A stretch of DNA of 64,000 bases from Jatrophihabitans sp. (GCA_036389035.1 DASVQQ010000015.1:1-64000), one strand, 5' to 3'. Positions 44,529 to 53,304 are shown, numbered from the stretch's first letter. Made by a program: numbers and translations. The notes: generated by a model not told the origin, from the letters alone.

Positions 44529-44816
44529 TCAGCCCCGCTTGAACCGGGGACGGCGCTTGAAGTGGGCTCCGGCGGAGAGGTTGACCGTGTCGCCGCCGTT
44601 GACGGTGACCCGGGATCCGTCGCTCAGGATCTGGATCAGCCCCTGCTGCGGGTCAAGGCCCGCCGCGAACATGATCTGGGCGCCGGTGATGGTGGGCTGG
44701 TCGTACTCGTAGCTGGTGCCGTCGACGTCGTAGACGAACACGGCGTGCAGCCGGTGCGGGGTGCCGTCGGGGCGTCTGCGGTTCGTCACGTCGGCGTCAG
44801 AAATAGAGCGGGTCAT
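44529..44816 (-). CDS. Ubiquitin-like (multiubiquitin-domain) protein with C-terminal Gly
   Basis: 95 residues, AGGAGGA before ATG 44816. One beta-grasp domain: HAVFVYDVDGTSYEYDQPTI, TGAQIMFAAGLDPQQGLIQI, DGSRVTVNGGDTVNLSAGAH, ending KRRPRFKRG. It matches the multiubiquitin domain family by the TGxQI and closing RFKRG. The chain already ends in Gly, so no maturation would be needed for E1 activation. First gene of the Ubl-E2-E1 operon and directly downstream of the bipartite promoter at 44863-44892. Confidence 0.88.
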   Translation of the reverse strand: MTRSISDADVTNRRRPDGTPHRLHAVFVYDVDGTSYEYDQPTITGAQIMFAAGLDPQQGLIQILSDGSRVTVNGGDTVNLSAGAHFKRRPRFKRG

Positions 44817-44862
44817 GGTCGTCCTCCTGAGTGGGGCCCCGACTTAGGGGCTCTCACTGAAA

Positions 44863-44892
44863 AGTCGACCGAGCGGGCTGTTTTGCAACCCC
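44863..44892 (-). promoter_or_regulatory. ECF-type bipartite promoter of the Ubl operon
   Basis: Minus strand: GGGGTTGCAAA, 9 nt, TCGGTCGACT. The same two blocks with identical spacing precede the sigma-factor gene at 48229-48258. The TTGCAA block would be -35 and CGACT -10, about 47 nt before the Ubl ATG. Confidence 0.75.
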
Positions 44893-44911
44893 GGCGTGTC
44901 TAAAAGATTTG

Positions 44912-46666
44912 TCAGCGCGTCGTGGTATGGGCGTAGGTCAGTGCCACGGTGTCCGGCGCGGTGGCCTGCAGCCGGCGGGCCAGGCCCTCCTCGTAGGTGG
45001 TGACCAGGATCTGATCGATCGCCCCGGCCTGAGCGGCCCGGACCAGGGTCTGGGCGACCGCCGCGCGGCGAGCCGGGTCCAGATGCTCCAGGGGCTCGTC
45101 GAACCAGATCGTCGAGGCCCGGGTGGCCGAGGCGGCCAGCAGCAGCCGGGTCACCAGCACCGCGGTGGCGCGCTCGGCGCCGCTGAGGTCCTCCAGCAGC
45201 AGGTCGACGCCGCCCTCGCTGAAGGTCAACTGCCCGTGCGGGCCGAACCGCAGCCCCTCGGAGCCGAACAGCAGCTTCCAGCGGTGGCTGATCTCGGTCG
45301 CCAGCGGGTTGATCCGCTGGGTGAGGTAGCGGTCGGCCAGCGCCGTCATGCTGTTCTGCGTCACCTCCAGCACCAGGTCCTCGCGGGACGCCGCCACCAG
45401 CGCGGCCTGATCGGCGGCGGCGGTGTCGAGGTCGGTGAGCCGCTGCCGGGCGGCCCGGAGCTGGGCGGTGAGCGCGCCGTGCTGCTCGGCCAGCTCGACG
45501 TCCTGACGTCGGGCGTCGGTGAGCGCGGCGGTGGCGGCCGGGCCGGGATCGGCCTCGTCGGGCTCCACCGGCGGCCGCAGCTTGCTGAGCGCGGCGGTGA
45601 ACCGGGAGATCGCGGTCATCCGGGCGCGCAGCCGCCTGGCCTCCTCCCGGTGCCGCTGGATGTCGGTGTCGGTGTCCGCGCCGACCTGGCCGTGCGCGGC
45701 AAGGGCGGCCTCGCGCTCGTGCTCGCTCAGCGGGCGCAGGCAGGTGGGGCAGTGACCGGGGGCGCCTGCCAGCAGCTGAGCGGCCGTCGCCGACTGCGCG
45801 ACGCGGACCTCCGCTGCCGAGGTCGCCTCCGCGGTCTCGGCCAGCGCGGCAGCCACCTCTCGCTGGCTCTCGTCGATGGCGGTGAGCAGGTCACGCTCGC
45901 CCACCTCGATGGCATCTGCCATCTGCTCGGCCAGCGCGGTCGCCTTCTCGTTGAAAGCGGCGGCCTCGGTCCGGTACTGCTCCCAGCGGGTGGCCAGCCG
46001 GGCCGCCGGTTCCAGCGCGGTGATCTGCTCGGCCAGCTGCTGCCGCCGCGCCGAGGTCGCCTCGAGCTCGGCCTCGAGGGCAGAGATGGCGTGGGCCGCG
46101 GCCTCGAACTCCTCGTCACCGGCCTGCGCGTCGGCGCGCAGCGACCTGATCTCGGCCGCCAGCACCTGGCGGCGTTCGGCCAGCTGGGCTGCCGCGGCCA
46201 GCAGGGTCTGCACGCCGAACACCTGCGCGAGGTGGTCCCGGACCGGGAAGCCGGTGGCCTTGCCGGCGGCCGGCGGCGGCCCGAACACCACCGCGTCGAG
46301 CACGGTGCGGTCAGCCGACCAGGCCTTGGCCAACAGCCTCAGATAAGCGCGCTCGTCCAGCGCGTCACCGTCGACGCTCGCCGAGAACGTGCTCACGCCG
46401 TTGCGGCGAAGCGACCTGCTGACCCGGACGTCCGGGTGGCCGGGCAGGTCGAAGCCGAGCTGGACCGACGCCGAGTCGTGGCCGCTGCGGATCGCCCGAA
46501 CCGCGGCGCGGCCGTCGGGCAGGCCCAGCAGGCACCAGCGGACCGCCTCTACCAGCGAGGACTTGCCCACGCCGTTCGGCGCGACGAAGAACGTCACCGG
46601 ATGGGTGAGCCGCAGGTCCAGGTCCTCATAGGCCCGCCAGTGCCGCACCCCGATCCGGCGGATCAC
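44912..46666 (-). CDS. Rad50/RecN-like SMC-type ATPase with zinc hook
   Basis: GTG 46666 chosen: it overlaps the upstream stop (GTGA) and is followed directly by RRIGVRHWRAYEDLDLRLTH, the typical start of RecF/Rad50 heads. 584 residues. Walker A APNGVGKSSL (29-38), coiled coil about 160-300, CPTC zinc hook (306-309), second coil about 330-430, ABC signature LSGAE (494-498) and Walker B IWFDEPLEHLD. Shorter than Rad50 (usually 800-1300) with short arms. Probably acts on DNA ends or stalled complexes; partner nuclease not evident. Confidence 0.88.
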   Translation of the reverse strand: MIRRIGVRHWRAYEDLDLRLTHPVTFFVAPNGVGKSSLVEAVRWCLLGLPDGRAAVRAIRSGHDSASVQLGFDLPGHPDVRVSRSLRRNGVSTFSASVDGDALDERAYLRLLAKAWSADRTVLDAVVFGPPPAAGKATGFPVRDHLAQVFGVQTLLAAAAQLAERRQVLAAEIRSLRADAQAGDEEFEAAAHAISALEAELEATSARRQQLAEQITALEPAARLATRWEQYRTEAAAFNEKATALAEQMADAIEVGERDLLTAIDESQREVAAALAETAEATSAAEVRVAQSATAAQLLAGAPGHCPTCLRPLSEHEREAALAAHGQVGADTDTDIQRHREEARRLRARMTAISRFTAALSKLRPPVEPDEADPGPAATAALTDARRQDVELAEQHGALTAQLRAARQRLTDLDTAAADQAALVAASREDLVLEVTQNSMTALADRYLTQRINPLATEISHRWKLLFGSEGLRFGPHGQLTFSEGGVDLLLEDLSGAERATAVLVTRLLLAASATRASTIWFDEPLEHLDPARRAAVAQTLVRAAQAGAIDQILVTTYEEGLARRLQATAPDTVALTYAHTTTR

Positions 46667-47619
46667 GATGCGACCGCCTCGGCCAGGGCCGCCAGCCGGG
46701 TGATGAGGGCAGTGCCGTGCAGCCGGCCTGATTGCACGTCGGCCACCACCCCGCCGATGCTCGACGGGTCCAGTGACTTCAGCGCGGTGACGGCCTCGCG
46801 CTTGTGCTGCAGCCGGGGCCGGGACCGCCGCGCGGCGGCCAGCGTGGCGGTGGCGACCGCGAGGGCGTCGGCGCTCACGTCGCCGAGGTCGATCAGCTCG
46901 GTGAACCCGGCGACCCGCTCCCAGCGCGGCAGCCGGGACTCGAAATACCGGCCCAGGGTGACCTCGAGCAGGTCGGCGGCGGTGTGGACCCCCGGCTCCA
47001 GCCAACCCCGGACCGGGTCGATCGAGGCGTTGGCGTCCGCCGCGGTCAGCAGCACGGCGTGCCGGGCGTCGGGCGTGCTCAGGCACACCGCGGAGATGTC
47101 GGGGTAGCGCCGCAGGAACACCGCGACCTCGGCCGGCTCAGCCGTCAGGGCGGCCGGCGGCGCGCTGAACAACGCGACGCTGTCACCGAGGGCGCTGCAC
47201 TGGGCCACCGCCGACAGCTGCGCCGACTGCCACTGCTTCCAGGCGGGGGAGCGGTCCACCACCACCTGCCGGTCGAAGCGCAGCTCCAGCTGGCGCAGCG
47301 CCACCTCGACCGGATCAGTGACGGGGTCAGCCACCTCCGGCCCGGCTGCGGCGTCCGGGCGGGACCGGCTGCCGGTGGCCGCCGCCTGCGTACCGGGCGC
47401 GACCAGGCCGAGCCGGATCGCCACCGGGTCGCTCTCCAGCGGCGGCAGCGCCGGGGCCCGATCGGCCAGCGCGGCCACGATCGCGAACTGCTCGCGCAAT
47501 CGCCGGCGCTCGTCGTTGGACAAGCTCGAGAGGTCGGGCTCGGGCCCGCGTCCCCTGAGGAACAGGAGGTAGCTGTCGACCAGGTCGCTGGACACGTCAT
47601 CGAAGTCAGCTGCGTCCAC
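46663..47619 (-). CDS. Unknown 318-aa protein coupled to sigma and Rad50-like genes
   Basis: GTG 47619 chosen because GGGAGG is 7 nt upstream; its 5' end overlaps the sigma gene by 14 nt. The N-terminal 75 residues (SDLVDSYLLFLRGRGPEPDL, PPLESDPVAIRLGLV) resemble a helical module recurrent in actinobacterial proteins next to sigma-like genes; the middle has a low-complexity stretch (about 78-108). The C-terminal half (DRQVVVDRSPAWKQWQSAQL, DSVALFSAPPAAL, DISAVCLSTPDARHAVLLTA) is predicted alpha/beta. I do not recognise the fold. Its position implies a structural or regulatory partner of the ATPase. Confidence 0.55.
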   Translation of the reverse strand: MDAADFDDVSSDLVDSYLLFLRGRGPEPDLSSLSNDERRRLREQFAIVAALADRAPALPPLESDPVAIRLGLVAPGTQAAATGSRSRPDAAAGPEVADPVTDPVEVALRQLELRFDRQVVVDRSPAWKQWQSAQLSAVAQCSALGDSVALFSAPPAALTAEPAEVAVFLRRYPDISAVCLSTPDARHAVLLTAADANASIDPVRGWLEPGVHTAADLLEVTLGRYFESRLPRWERVAGFTELIDLGDVSADALAVATATLAAARRSRPRLQHKREAVTALKSLDPSSIGGVVADVQSGRLHGTALITRLAALAEAVAS

Positions 47620-48223
47620 GGCTGGCCTCCCTTCCACCTGACGGGTTGCGCAGGCGCTTCACGCATCGCCGCAGCGAGTCCAGGGCCCGCGAGCGCAGCC
47701 GGCTCACCGCCTGATGCGTCGTGCCGGCCGTCAACGCCCAGTCCGACAGCGTCTGGTTGCCCATCACCGTCGCCCGGACGACCGCGCGCTGATCGGCGGT
47801 CAACCTCTCCAGGCACGTGGTCACCAGCTGGTGCAACGCCTCCTCCTCGGCGGCGGCCAGGATCTCGCGCCGGTCGGGCAGGGTGCCGGCGATCTCGAGG
47901 GCGTCCAGGCTGGAGATGCGCTGGCGTTCCCGCAGGATCCGGCGGCCCTCGTCGATACCGCGCCGGTAGGCGATGGTCTTGGCCAGCCCGACCGGTGAGG
48001 TCATCGCCGCCGGGTCGCCCCGCAGCAGCTCCATGAAGGCGATGTAGACGACGTCCTGGACCCGGTGCTCGTCGGGCGGCTTGGCGATGACCCGCTGGAT
48101 GCCCCGGCGAGCGGTCTGGTGCATGCCTTCGCGCAACGAGTCATACAGGCTCCGGACGTCGCCGTAGCCTGTCTGCCACCGCTCCACGAGCTCGTCGAGC
48201 TCGCGCGCATCGTCATCCATCAC
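47606..48223 (-). CDS. ECF-like RNA polymerase sigma factor of the Ubl-region regulon
   Basis: GTG 48223 or ATG 48220; 205 residues. Region 2: DEHRVQDVVYIAFMELLRGD; region 4: LTADQRAVVRATVMGNQTLS, then DWALTAGTTHQAVSRLRSRA, a helix-turn-helix. No N-terminal anti-sigma partner gene is visible. Its own promoter carries the bipartite motif that also precedes the Ubl operon, so positive autoregulation is likely. Confidence 0.82.
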   Translation of the reverse strand: MMDDDARELDELVERWQTGYGDVRSLYDSLREGMHQTARRGIQRVIAKPPDEHRVQDVVYIAFMELLRGDPAAMTSPVGLAKTIAYRRGIDEGRRILRERQRISSLDALEIAGTLPDRREILAAAEEEALHQLVTTCLERLTADQRAVVRATVMGNQTLSDWALTAGTTHQAVSRLRSRALDSLRRCVKRLRNPSGGREASRGRS

Positions 48224-48228
48224 AAGTC

Positions 48229-48258
48229 AGTCGTCCGAACCTGGCGGTTTGCAACCCC
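48229..48258 (-). promoter_or_regulatory. ECF-type bipartite promoter of the sigma-318aa-Rad50 operon
   Basis: Minus strand: GGGGTTGCAAA, 9 nt, TCGGACGACT. It ends only 5 nt before GTG 48223, so transcription would start at or beside the start codon, suggesting a leaderless mRNA. Confidence 0.75.
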
Positions 48259-48303
48259 CTGCGCGCGCCTGGAGTGCGGGGCGGTCGTCATTGCCTTCGC
48301 ACC

Positions 48304-50046
48304 CTAGGGGGTCGGGATGGCCGGCAGGGTGTAGAAGCCGTCGGGCAAGCCGAACACCAACCTGGCGTCGGTGTTGGAGGACGGGGTGACGGCGATGAAG
48401 CCGGTGTTGTTCGGAAAGCCGCGGTTGGCGGTCGAGACGTCGGTGCGCACCACCTGGGTCGCGCCGCCGCCGATGATCTTGCCGCTGCCGTCGGTGACCG
48501 CCACGCACTGCAGCGGGTGCCCGACCCAGTGGATCCAGCCGGAGAACTCGCGGGTGCCGCCCACCAACCGGTCCTGATCGAGGGAGGCCGACTTGCCGAA
48601 CAGCCGGACGGGCAGCGGGCGGGCCTTGGCCAGGTCGATGGAGTCCTCAGGCTTCAGCCCGCAGCCCAGGGTGTAGTCGCTGGTGAACGGGTAGCTGCCC
48701 AGGCCCTTGAGCCGGGAGACCACCGCGTCCGGGTCCTGCAGGCGGGGCTGGAACGGGTCGGTCGCGTCGAACCGCACCCCGGCGGCCATCGCGTTCTGCA
48801 CCGGCGACTCGCCGGCTGTCGTCTGATACAGCGGCGGACTGCCCGCCCAGAACACCGCGACCGCGGCCGCGATGACCGCGATGCCGACCGTCAGCTCGCG
48901 CGAGCTGCGCAGCGTCCGGATGCCGACCACCGCCACCGCGATCCAGAACAACCCGGACAGCGACACGTAACGTGCCTGGGCGCCGTCGCCGAGGAACACC
49001 TCGCTGCGACCGAGGGAGATCAGACCGGCCGCGAGCAGCGAGTAGGTCGCCACCCCCCACCACGGGATCAGGTCGGCGTACTCCTCGCGCCGGGTCCAGA
49101 ACGTCACGAAGCCCACCGCCAGCACCGCCAGCCCGCCGGCGCCGGCCACCAGGCCGAACGTCCCGCCGGTCGGGTCCCACAGCGTCGACAGGTTGGTCAG
49201 GAACGTCTGGGACAGCAGCCCCGGGTCCTTGCTGATCCCCTTGCCGGTGGTGCCGCCGTTGGAGGTCAGCTTGTACACCACGGCGGCGCCGAAGAACAAC
49301 CCGAGCGGCAGGGCCCAGCGCCACCAGCGATCACGGCGCAGCAGCGCCACCACCACGATGGCCAGCGGCGCGGCGAACCCGGTGCCGTAGCTCAGCAGCG
49401 CCAGCGCCGCGGCGGCCACGGCCAGGCCGGTGCGCCGGTCCCGGGCGAACAGCACGCCCAGCAGCCCGAACACGTTCGCGGTGATCCAGGCCGTCCCGCT
49501 CATGCCCTTGAGGTAGTTCCACGCCCCGGTCGGGCAGAACAGCACCGCGCTGGCGGCCAGCATCAGCATTATCCGCGCCAGGGGAGGCCACCGGCTCGGC
49601 AGCAGGAACCACAGCACCGCCAGCGAGGCCAGCGCCATTCCGATGGCGAAGTACCCCAGCTCGTGGTTCGTCCCGTTCAGCAGCTTGGCGTCGAGGTAGT
49701 AGACGACCTGCGGCACGAAGAACGGGTGCTCGTTCTGGTAGCTGAACAACCCGCGCAGGTGCAGGCTGCCGTCCGGGTTGGTGATGCGCACCAGCGAGGG
49801 CCAGTAGTCCTGGTACTGCATCTGGGTGGACTTGCCGACCCGCCGGGCCATCAGCAGCGCCGGCAGCAACACCAGCAGCGCGGCCCACCAGCCCGGCCGC
49901 ACGGTCCCGGCCCGCTCACCCCACCGGCCGAACCGGCCGGGACGATCAGCGACCGACCCTACCGCGCTCGCCCCGGCTCCGGTCCTGCCGGTGCGCTCGG
50001 GGTCGGTCTCGCGTTCGGAAGGGCTGTCGGTGATCGTGGTGTCCAC
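48304..50046 (-). CDS. Polytopic GT-C-like membrane protein
   Basis: 580 residues, about 11 membrane helices. After the first helix comes YQDYWPSLVRITNPDGSLHL with an acidic residue, then FFVPQVVYYLDAKLLNGTNH, the order found in GT-C-type glycosyltransferases. The last 150 residues are extracytoplasmic (FPNNTGFIAVTPSSNTDARL). N-terminal 40 residues are Gly/Arg/Thr-rich. Predicted transferase for lipid-carried sugars; it is 6 nt downstream of the GT2 gene, probably supplied by it. Confidence 0.75.
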   Translation of the reverse strand: MDTTITDSPSERETDPERTGRTGAGASAVGSVADRPGRFGRWGERAGTVRPGWWAALLVLLPALLMARRVGKSTQMQYQDYWPSLVRITNPDGSLHLRGLFSYQNEHPFFVPQVVYYLDAKLLNGTNHELGYFAIGMALASLAVLWFLLPSRWPPLARIMLMLAASAVLFCPTGAWNYLKGMSGTAWITANVFGLLGVLFARDRRTGLAVAAAALALLSYGTGFAAPLAIVVVALLRRDRWWRWALPLGLFFGAAVVYKLTSNGGTTGKGISKDPGLLSQTFLTNLSTLWDPTGGTFGLVAGAGGLAVLAVGFVTFWTRREEYADLIPWWGVATYSLLAAGLISLGRSEVFLGDGAQARYVSLSGLFWIAVAVVGIRTLRSSRELTVGIAVIAAAVAVFWAGSPPLYQTTAGESPVQNAMAAGVRFDATDPFQPRLQDPDAVVSRLKGLGSYPFTSDYTLGCGLKPEDSIDLAKARPLPVRLFGKSASLDQDRLVGGTREFSGWIHWVGHPLQCVAVTDGSGKIIGGGATQVVRTDVSTANRGFPNNTGFIAVTPSSNTDARLVFGLPDGFYTLPAIPTP

Positions 50047-50052
50047 AGTCGA

Positions 50053-51237
50053 TCAGTTCGCCCGCGGCCGGGCCAGCGCCGGATCGGTCGGGGGCTGCGA
50101 GTTCTGCGGGGTCAGCGCGGGCAGCACCGTGGTCTCGGTCGAGGCCGCCGGCATCGAGGTGGCGCCGGCGGCAACCGGAGCGGTGGTGGCTGCCGGCGCG
50201 CCGTCGTTCGCCAGCACCGCGGTCTCGACGCCGGTGTCGGCCACCGGCACGCCCGACACGGCGGGCACGTTCGGAATCGGCCGGGTCCTGCTGCGCAACG
50301 GCACCGAGGTGTCGAAGTTGCGATCTGTCCGATGGATGATCAGCTCGGCCAGCAGCCCCATGCCGATCAGCTGGACGGCCAGCATCTCGAGCAGGATGCC
50401 CAACTGAAGCAGCGGCCGGGTGCCGATGCCGTTGTCGGTGAACAGCCAGACCGCCAGCAGGTAGGTCAGGATCAGCGAGCCGAGCACGCCGAACATCAGG
50501 CCGAGCCCGCCCAGCAGGTGCGAGGGCCGCCGGCCGTACCGGGTGATCGAGACGACGGTGAGCAGGTCGAGCGCGCCGCGGGCATAGCGTTCCAGGCCGT
50601 ACTTGGACACCCCGTGCAGCCGCGGCCGGTGGTTGACCGGGATCTCGGTGACCCGGAAGCCGTTGGCGTGCGCCAGCGCCGGGACGTAACGGTGTAGCTC
50701 GCCGTACAGCGGCACCACGTCATAGATCTCTTTGCGGGCCACCCGCAGGCCGCTGTTGTGGTCGTTGAGCTTCAGGCCGGTGACCACGCCGGTGGCGCGG
50801 TTGAACAGCTTGGACGGCAGCCGCTTGCCGAGCGGGTCCTTGCGGTCGCGCTTGTAGCCGGTGACCAGGTCGAAGCCGCTCTCCAGCATGGCCAGCATCC
50901 GGGGCAGCTCGTTGGGGTCGTCCTGCATGTCGGCGTCCATCGTGATGATGATCTCGCCGTGCGCCTCGGCGAAGCCGGCCGCCAGCGCGGCGGCCTTGCC
51001 GAAGTTGCTGCGGAACCGCAGCGCCCGCACCCGCGGGTCGACGGCCGCGACCGCCTCGATCGAGTCCCAGGTGCCGTCGGTGCTGCCGTCGTCGACGAAG
51101 ACGATCTCGTAGCTGAACTCCGGCCGCTGCCGCATCGCGCTGACGATCTCGGCGACCAGCGGAGCGATCGTCTTGACCTCGTCCTTGGCAGGAATGACAA
51201 GGGAGATGTCCACGTCTGACAGGCGTGCGTTGGTCAC
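50053..51237 (-). CDS. GT2 polyprenyl-phosphate sugar transferase (DPM/ArnC-like)
   Basis: 394 residues. GT-A domain 1-235: DISLVIPAKDEVKTIAPLVA, EIVFVDDGSTDGTWDSIEAV, IITMDADMQDDPNELPRML (DxD and QDDP), NDHNSGLRVARKEIYDVVPL, RPRLHGVSKYG. Two C-terminal membrane helices (about 240-310) and an Ala/Pro/Thr-rich tail. Predicted to load a sugar onto a polyprenyl phosphate for the GT-C protein encoded next. Confidence 0.9.
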   Translation of the reverse strand: MTNARLSDVDISLVIPAKDEVKTIAPLVAEIVSAMRQRPEFSYEIVFVDDGSTDGTWDSIEAVAAVDPRVRALRFRSNFGKAAALAAGFAEAHGEIIITMDADMQDDPNELPRMLAMLESGFDLVTGYKRDRKDPLGKRLPSKLFNRATGVVTGLKLNDHNSGLRVARKEIYDVVPLYGELHRYVPALAHANGFRVTEIPVNHRPRLHGVSKYGLERYARGALDLLTVVSITRYGRRPSHLLGGLGLMFGVLGSLILTYLLAVWLFTDNGIGTRPLLQLGILLEMLAVQLIGMGLLAELIIHRTDRNFDTSVPLRSRTRPIPNVPAVSGVPVADTGVETAVLANDGAPAATTAPVAAGATSMPAASTETTVLPALTPQNSQPPTDPALARPRAN

Positions 51238-51346
51238 GAAGTACTCCGTTCGGCGCTGAAGGGACCCCGTCGATCGTACCGCCGGAGCAGGGCCCGGCCG
51301 GTCAGCGCGCGCGGCCCGCCGGGCCTGGCCACTGGGCGGACGGGCA

Positions 51347-52072
51347 TCACGGGGCCGTCAGGATCGAGGTCTGGTCGGGGTAGGGAAGGGTCGGGGTGAG
51401 ACCGGTCAGCCGGCGCTCGGCCATTCCGGACCGCTGGATCGCCTCGCGGTAGCGACGCCGGCGGGTGTTGTCGAAGACGATGACGCCGCCCGGTTCGAGC
51501 CGGTGCCGGGCCCGTTCCAGGCAGGCCTCGCGAGCGCGCCCGTCGATCACGATGAGCGAGAACTCACCGGGCACGTCGTCGATGCTGGCCACGTAGCCGG
51601 CGAAGTCCAGGCCGGCCGCGCCTTCTTTGCGGGAGCCGACCACCGGAGCGTCCGAGGGCACCGGCTCGACGATTCGGAAGTCGACGTTGGCCAGCGGCGC
51701 CAGCGAGGGCCGCAGGTGCTCGCCGAACTCGCGGTGATGCTCGACCGAATGCACCTCATCGGCCCGCTTGGCCAGCCACAGGGTGCTGGCGCCCGAGCCG
51801 TACTCGAACACCCGGACCGGCTTGGGGTGAGCAGTCAGCCAAGCCTCGACCACGTCGACGGCCCGGTAGGTCCACCACGGCACGTCCAGCTCGGCGATCG
51901 CCAGCGAGTCATAGGCCCGGGTCAGGCTGTACATCCAGTGCTTGGTGCGCTGATCGCGCGACGGGGGCTGCTCGCTCAGCAGGCCCGCCCTGGTCAGCAC
52001 CGAGCCGGCTCCCCGCGCGCCGGCCGCGTAAAGCCCCTTGGCGCGCAACAGCGCGTTCGGCTTGTTGGTCAC
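51347..52072 (-). CDS. SAM-dependent methyltransferase
   Basis: GTG 52072 overlaps the flippase-like gene stop. 241 residues. WWTYRAVDVVEAWLTAHPKP, VRVFEYGSGASTLWLAKRAD (motif I), EVHSVEHHREFGEHLRPSLA, SLIVIDGRAREACLERARHR and GGVIVFDNTRRRRYREAI; similar to methyltransferases of polysaccharide loci. Substrate unknown. Confidence 0.82.
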   Translation of the reverse strand: MTNKPNALLRAKGLYAAGARGAGSVLTRAGLLSEQPPSRDQRTKHWMYSLTRAYDSLAIAELDVPWWTYRAVDVVEAWLTAHPKPVRVFEYGSGASTLWLAKRADEVHSVEHHREFGEHLRPSLAPLANVDFRIVEPVPSDAPVVGSRKEGAAGLDFAGYVASIDDVPGEFSLIVIDGRAREACLERARHRLEPGGVIVFDNTRRRRYREAIQRSGMAERRLTGLTPTLPYPDQTSILTAP

Positions 52073-53157
52073 TGCATGCTCCCGTTCGTCAAGGCGCCAC
52101 CTGCCGGCGCGCCGTCGGTGGCTGCCGTGCTGGTGGCTGCCGTGCTCGCCGTGACCGCCCCGCCGGCCCGGCGCACCGCCCACAACCCGAGCAGCCCGCC
52201 GCCGGCGTCGACGGCGATGAACAGCAGCCGGGCGATGGCTGCCACCGCGACCGCCGGCCCGTTGTCCAGGCCGCTGATGGCCAGGAACACCAGCTCACGC
52301 AGCCCCGCCCCGGCCGGAACCGGGATGGCCAGAAAGCCGATGATCCAGGCCGCTACCGCGGCGAACGCTACCCGAGCCGGCTGCTGGGAGTAGCCCAGCG
52401 CCTCGGTGACGCACACCGACGTCGCGCCCACCAGCAGCCAGGTGGCGATCGACCAGGCGGTCAGGCCCAGCATGGCGCGCCACGGCTGCGGCTCGATCCG
52501 GACCCGGCCGCGGGTCAGCTTCGCGCCCACCGCCAGCAGCCGCCCCAGCACCGCCGGGTGCAGCGCGCCGACGCCGAGCGGGATGAGCGCCAGCATCAGC
52601 CAGCCCCAGCTCAGGCCGTCGCCGTCGGCTGCCACGAACGGCGCGAGCACCCCGCACACCACGGCGGCGGCCACGCACATCACGGCGTAGCAGATCAGCG
52701 TCGTCAGGTACCCGGTCGAGCGGGAGATGCCGGCCCGCGCGGCCAGCTCGCCGCGGCCCAGCACCGGCCAGACACCGCCCGGGACGTACTTGCCCAGCTC
52801 ACCGCCGAAGTACCAGGCCACCGCGTCCCGTCGACGGGTGGCGGCCCCGAACACCTGCAGGCAGCGCCACCACAGCAGCCCCAGCCCGGTCATCGCCGCC
52901 GCGGCGGTCAGCAGGGCCAGCAGCAGCCAGCCGGGCCGGGCGTCGGCCAGAGCGTCGGAGATGCTGTTCCACTCCCGGGCCAGGGTCAGCACGCACAGCG
53001 CGACCGCCAGCACCGCGATCACCAGCCCGCCGGCCTTGAGCGCCACCGCCAGCCGGGACCGGGTGGGCTGGTCGGGCGGAGCCGGCGTCGGCGACGGCGT
53101 GGGCGTCGGCGTCGGCAAGGCCGCTGACGCGTCGCTGTCGGATACCGGCACGGACAT
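52069..53157 (-). CDS. AglD-like/LPG-synthase-TM-type flippase-like membrane protein
   Basis: 362 residues; Pro/Thr-rich N-terminus (about 10-35), then about eight membrane helices. AWYFGGELGKYVPGGVWPVL matches the conserved loop of UPF0104/AglD proteins (GKYVPG), and IPVPAGAGLRELVFL the PxGxGxxE loop. Proteins of this family are linked to translocation or transfer of lipid-bound sugars. Overlaps the methyltransferase by 4 nt. Confidence 0.85.
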   Translation of the reverse strand: MSVPVSDSDASAALPTPTPTPSPTPAPPDQPTRSRLAVALKAGGLVIAVLAVALCVLTLAREWNSISDALADARPGWLLLALLTAAAAMTGLGLLWWRCLQVFGAATRRRDAVAWYFGGELGKYVPGGVWPVLGRGELAARAGISRSTGYLTTLICYAVMCVAAAVVCGVLAPFVAADGDGLSWGWLMLALIPLGVGALHPAVLGRLLAVGAKLTRGRVRIEPQPWRAMLGLTAWSIATWLLVGATSVCVTEALGYSQQPARVAFAAVAAWIIGFLAIPVPAGAGLRELVFLAISGLDNGPAVAVAAIARLLFIAVDAGGGLLGLWAVRRAGGAVTASTAATSTAATDGAPAGGALTNGSMQ

Positions 53158-53304
53158 CGAGCTTAGTGCCTGGCCGACCCCCGGACGGCCAGTCGCGGAC
53201 GGCGCGGCGGTCGCCTCGGCCGAGCGCTGGACGCAATAGGTTGCACCAGTGGTCCACTAGGATCGATTTTTTCCGCGGTCCCGATCCCGGTCTGGAGTCC
53301 TGCC

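Noticed and set aside
46667..47086. N-terminal extension of the Rad50-like ATPase
   Set aside because: The extension is the Arg/Pro-rich shadow of the overlapping 318-aa gene; the GTG at 46666 gives the proper family start.
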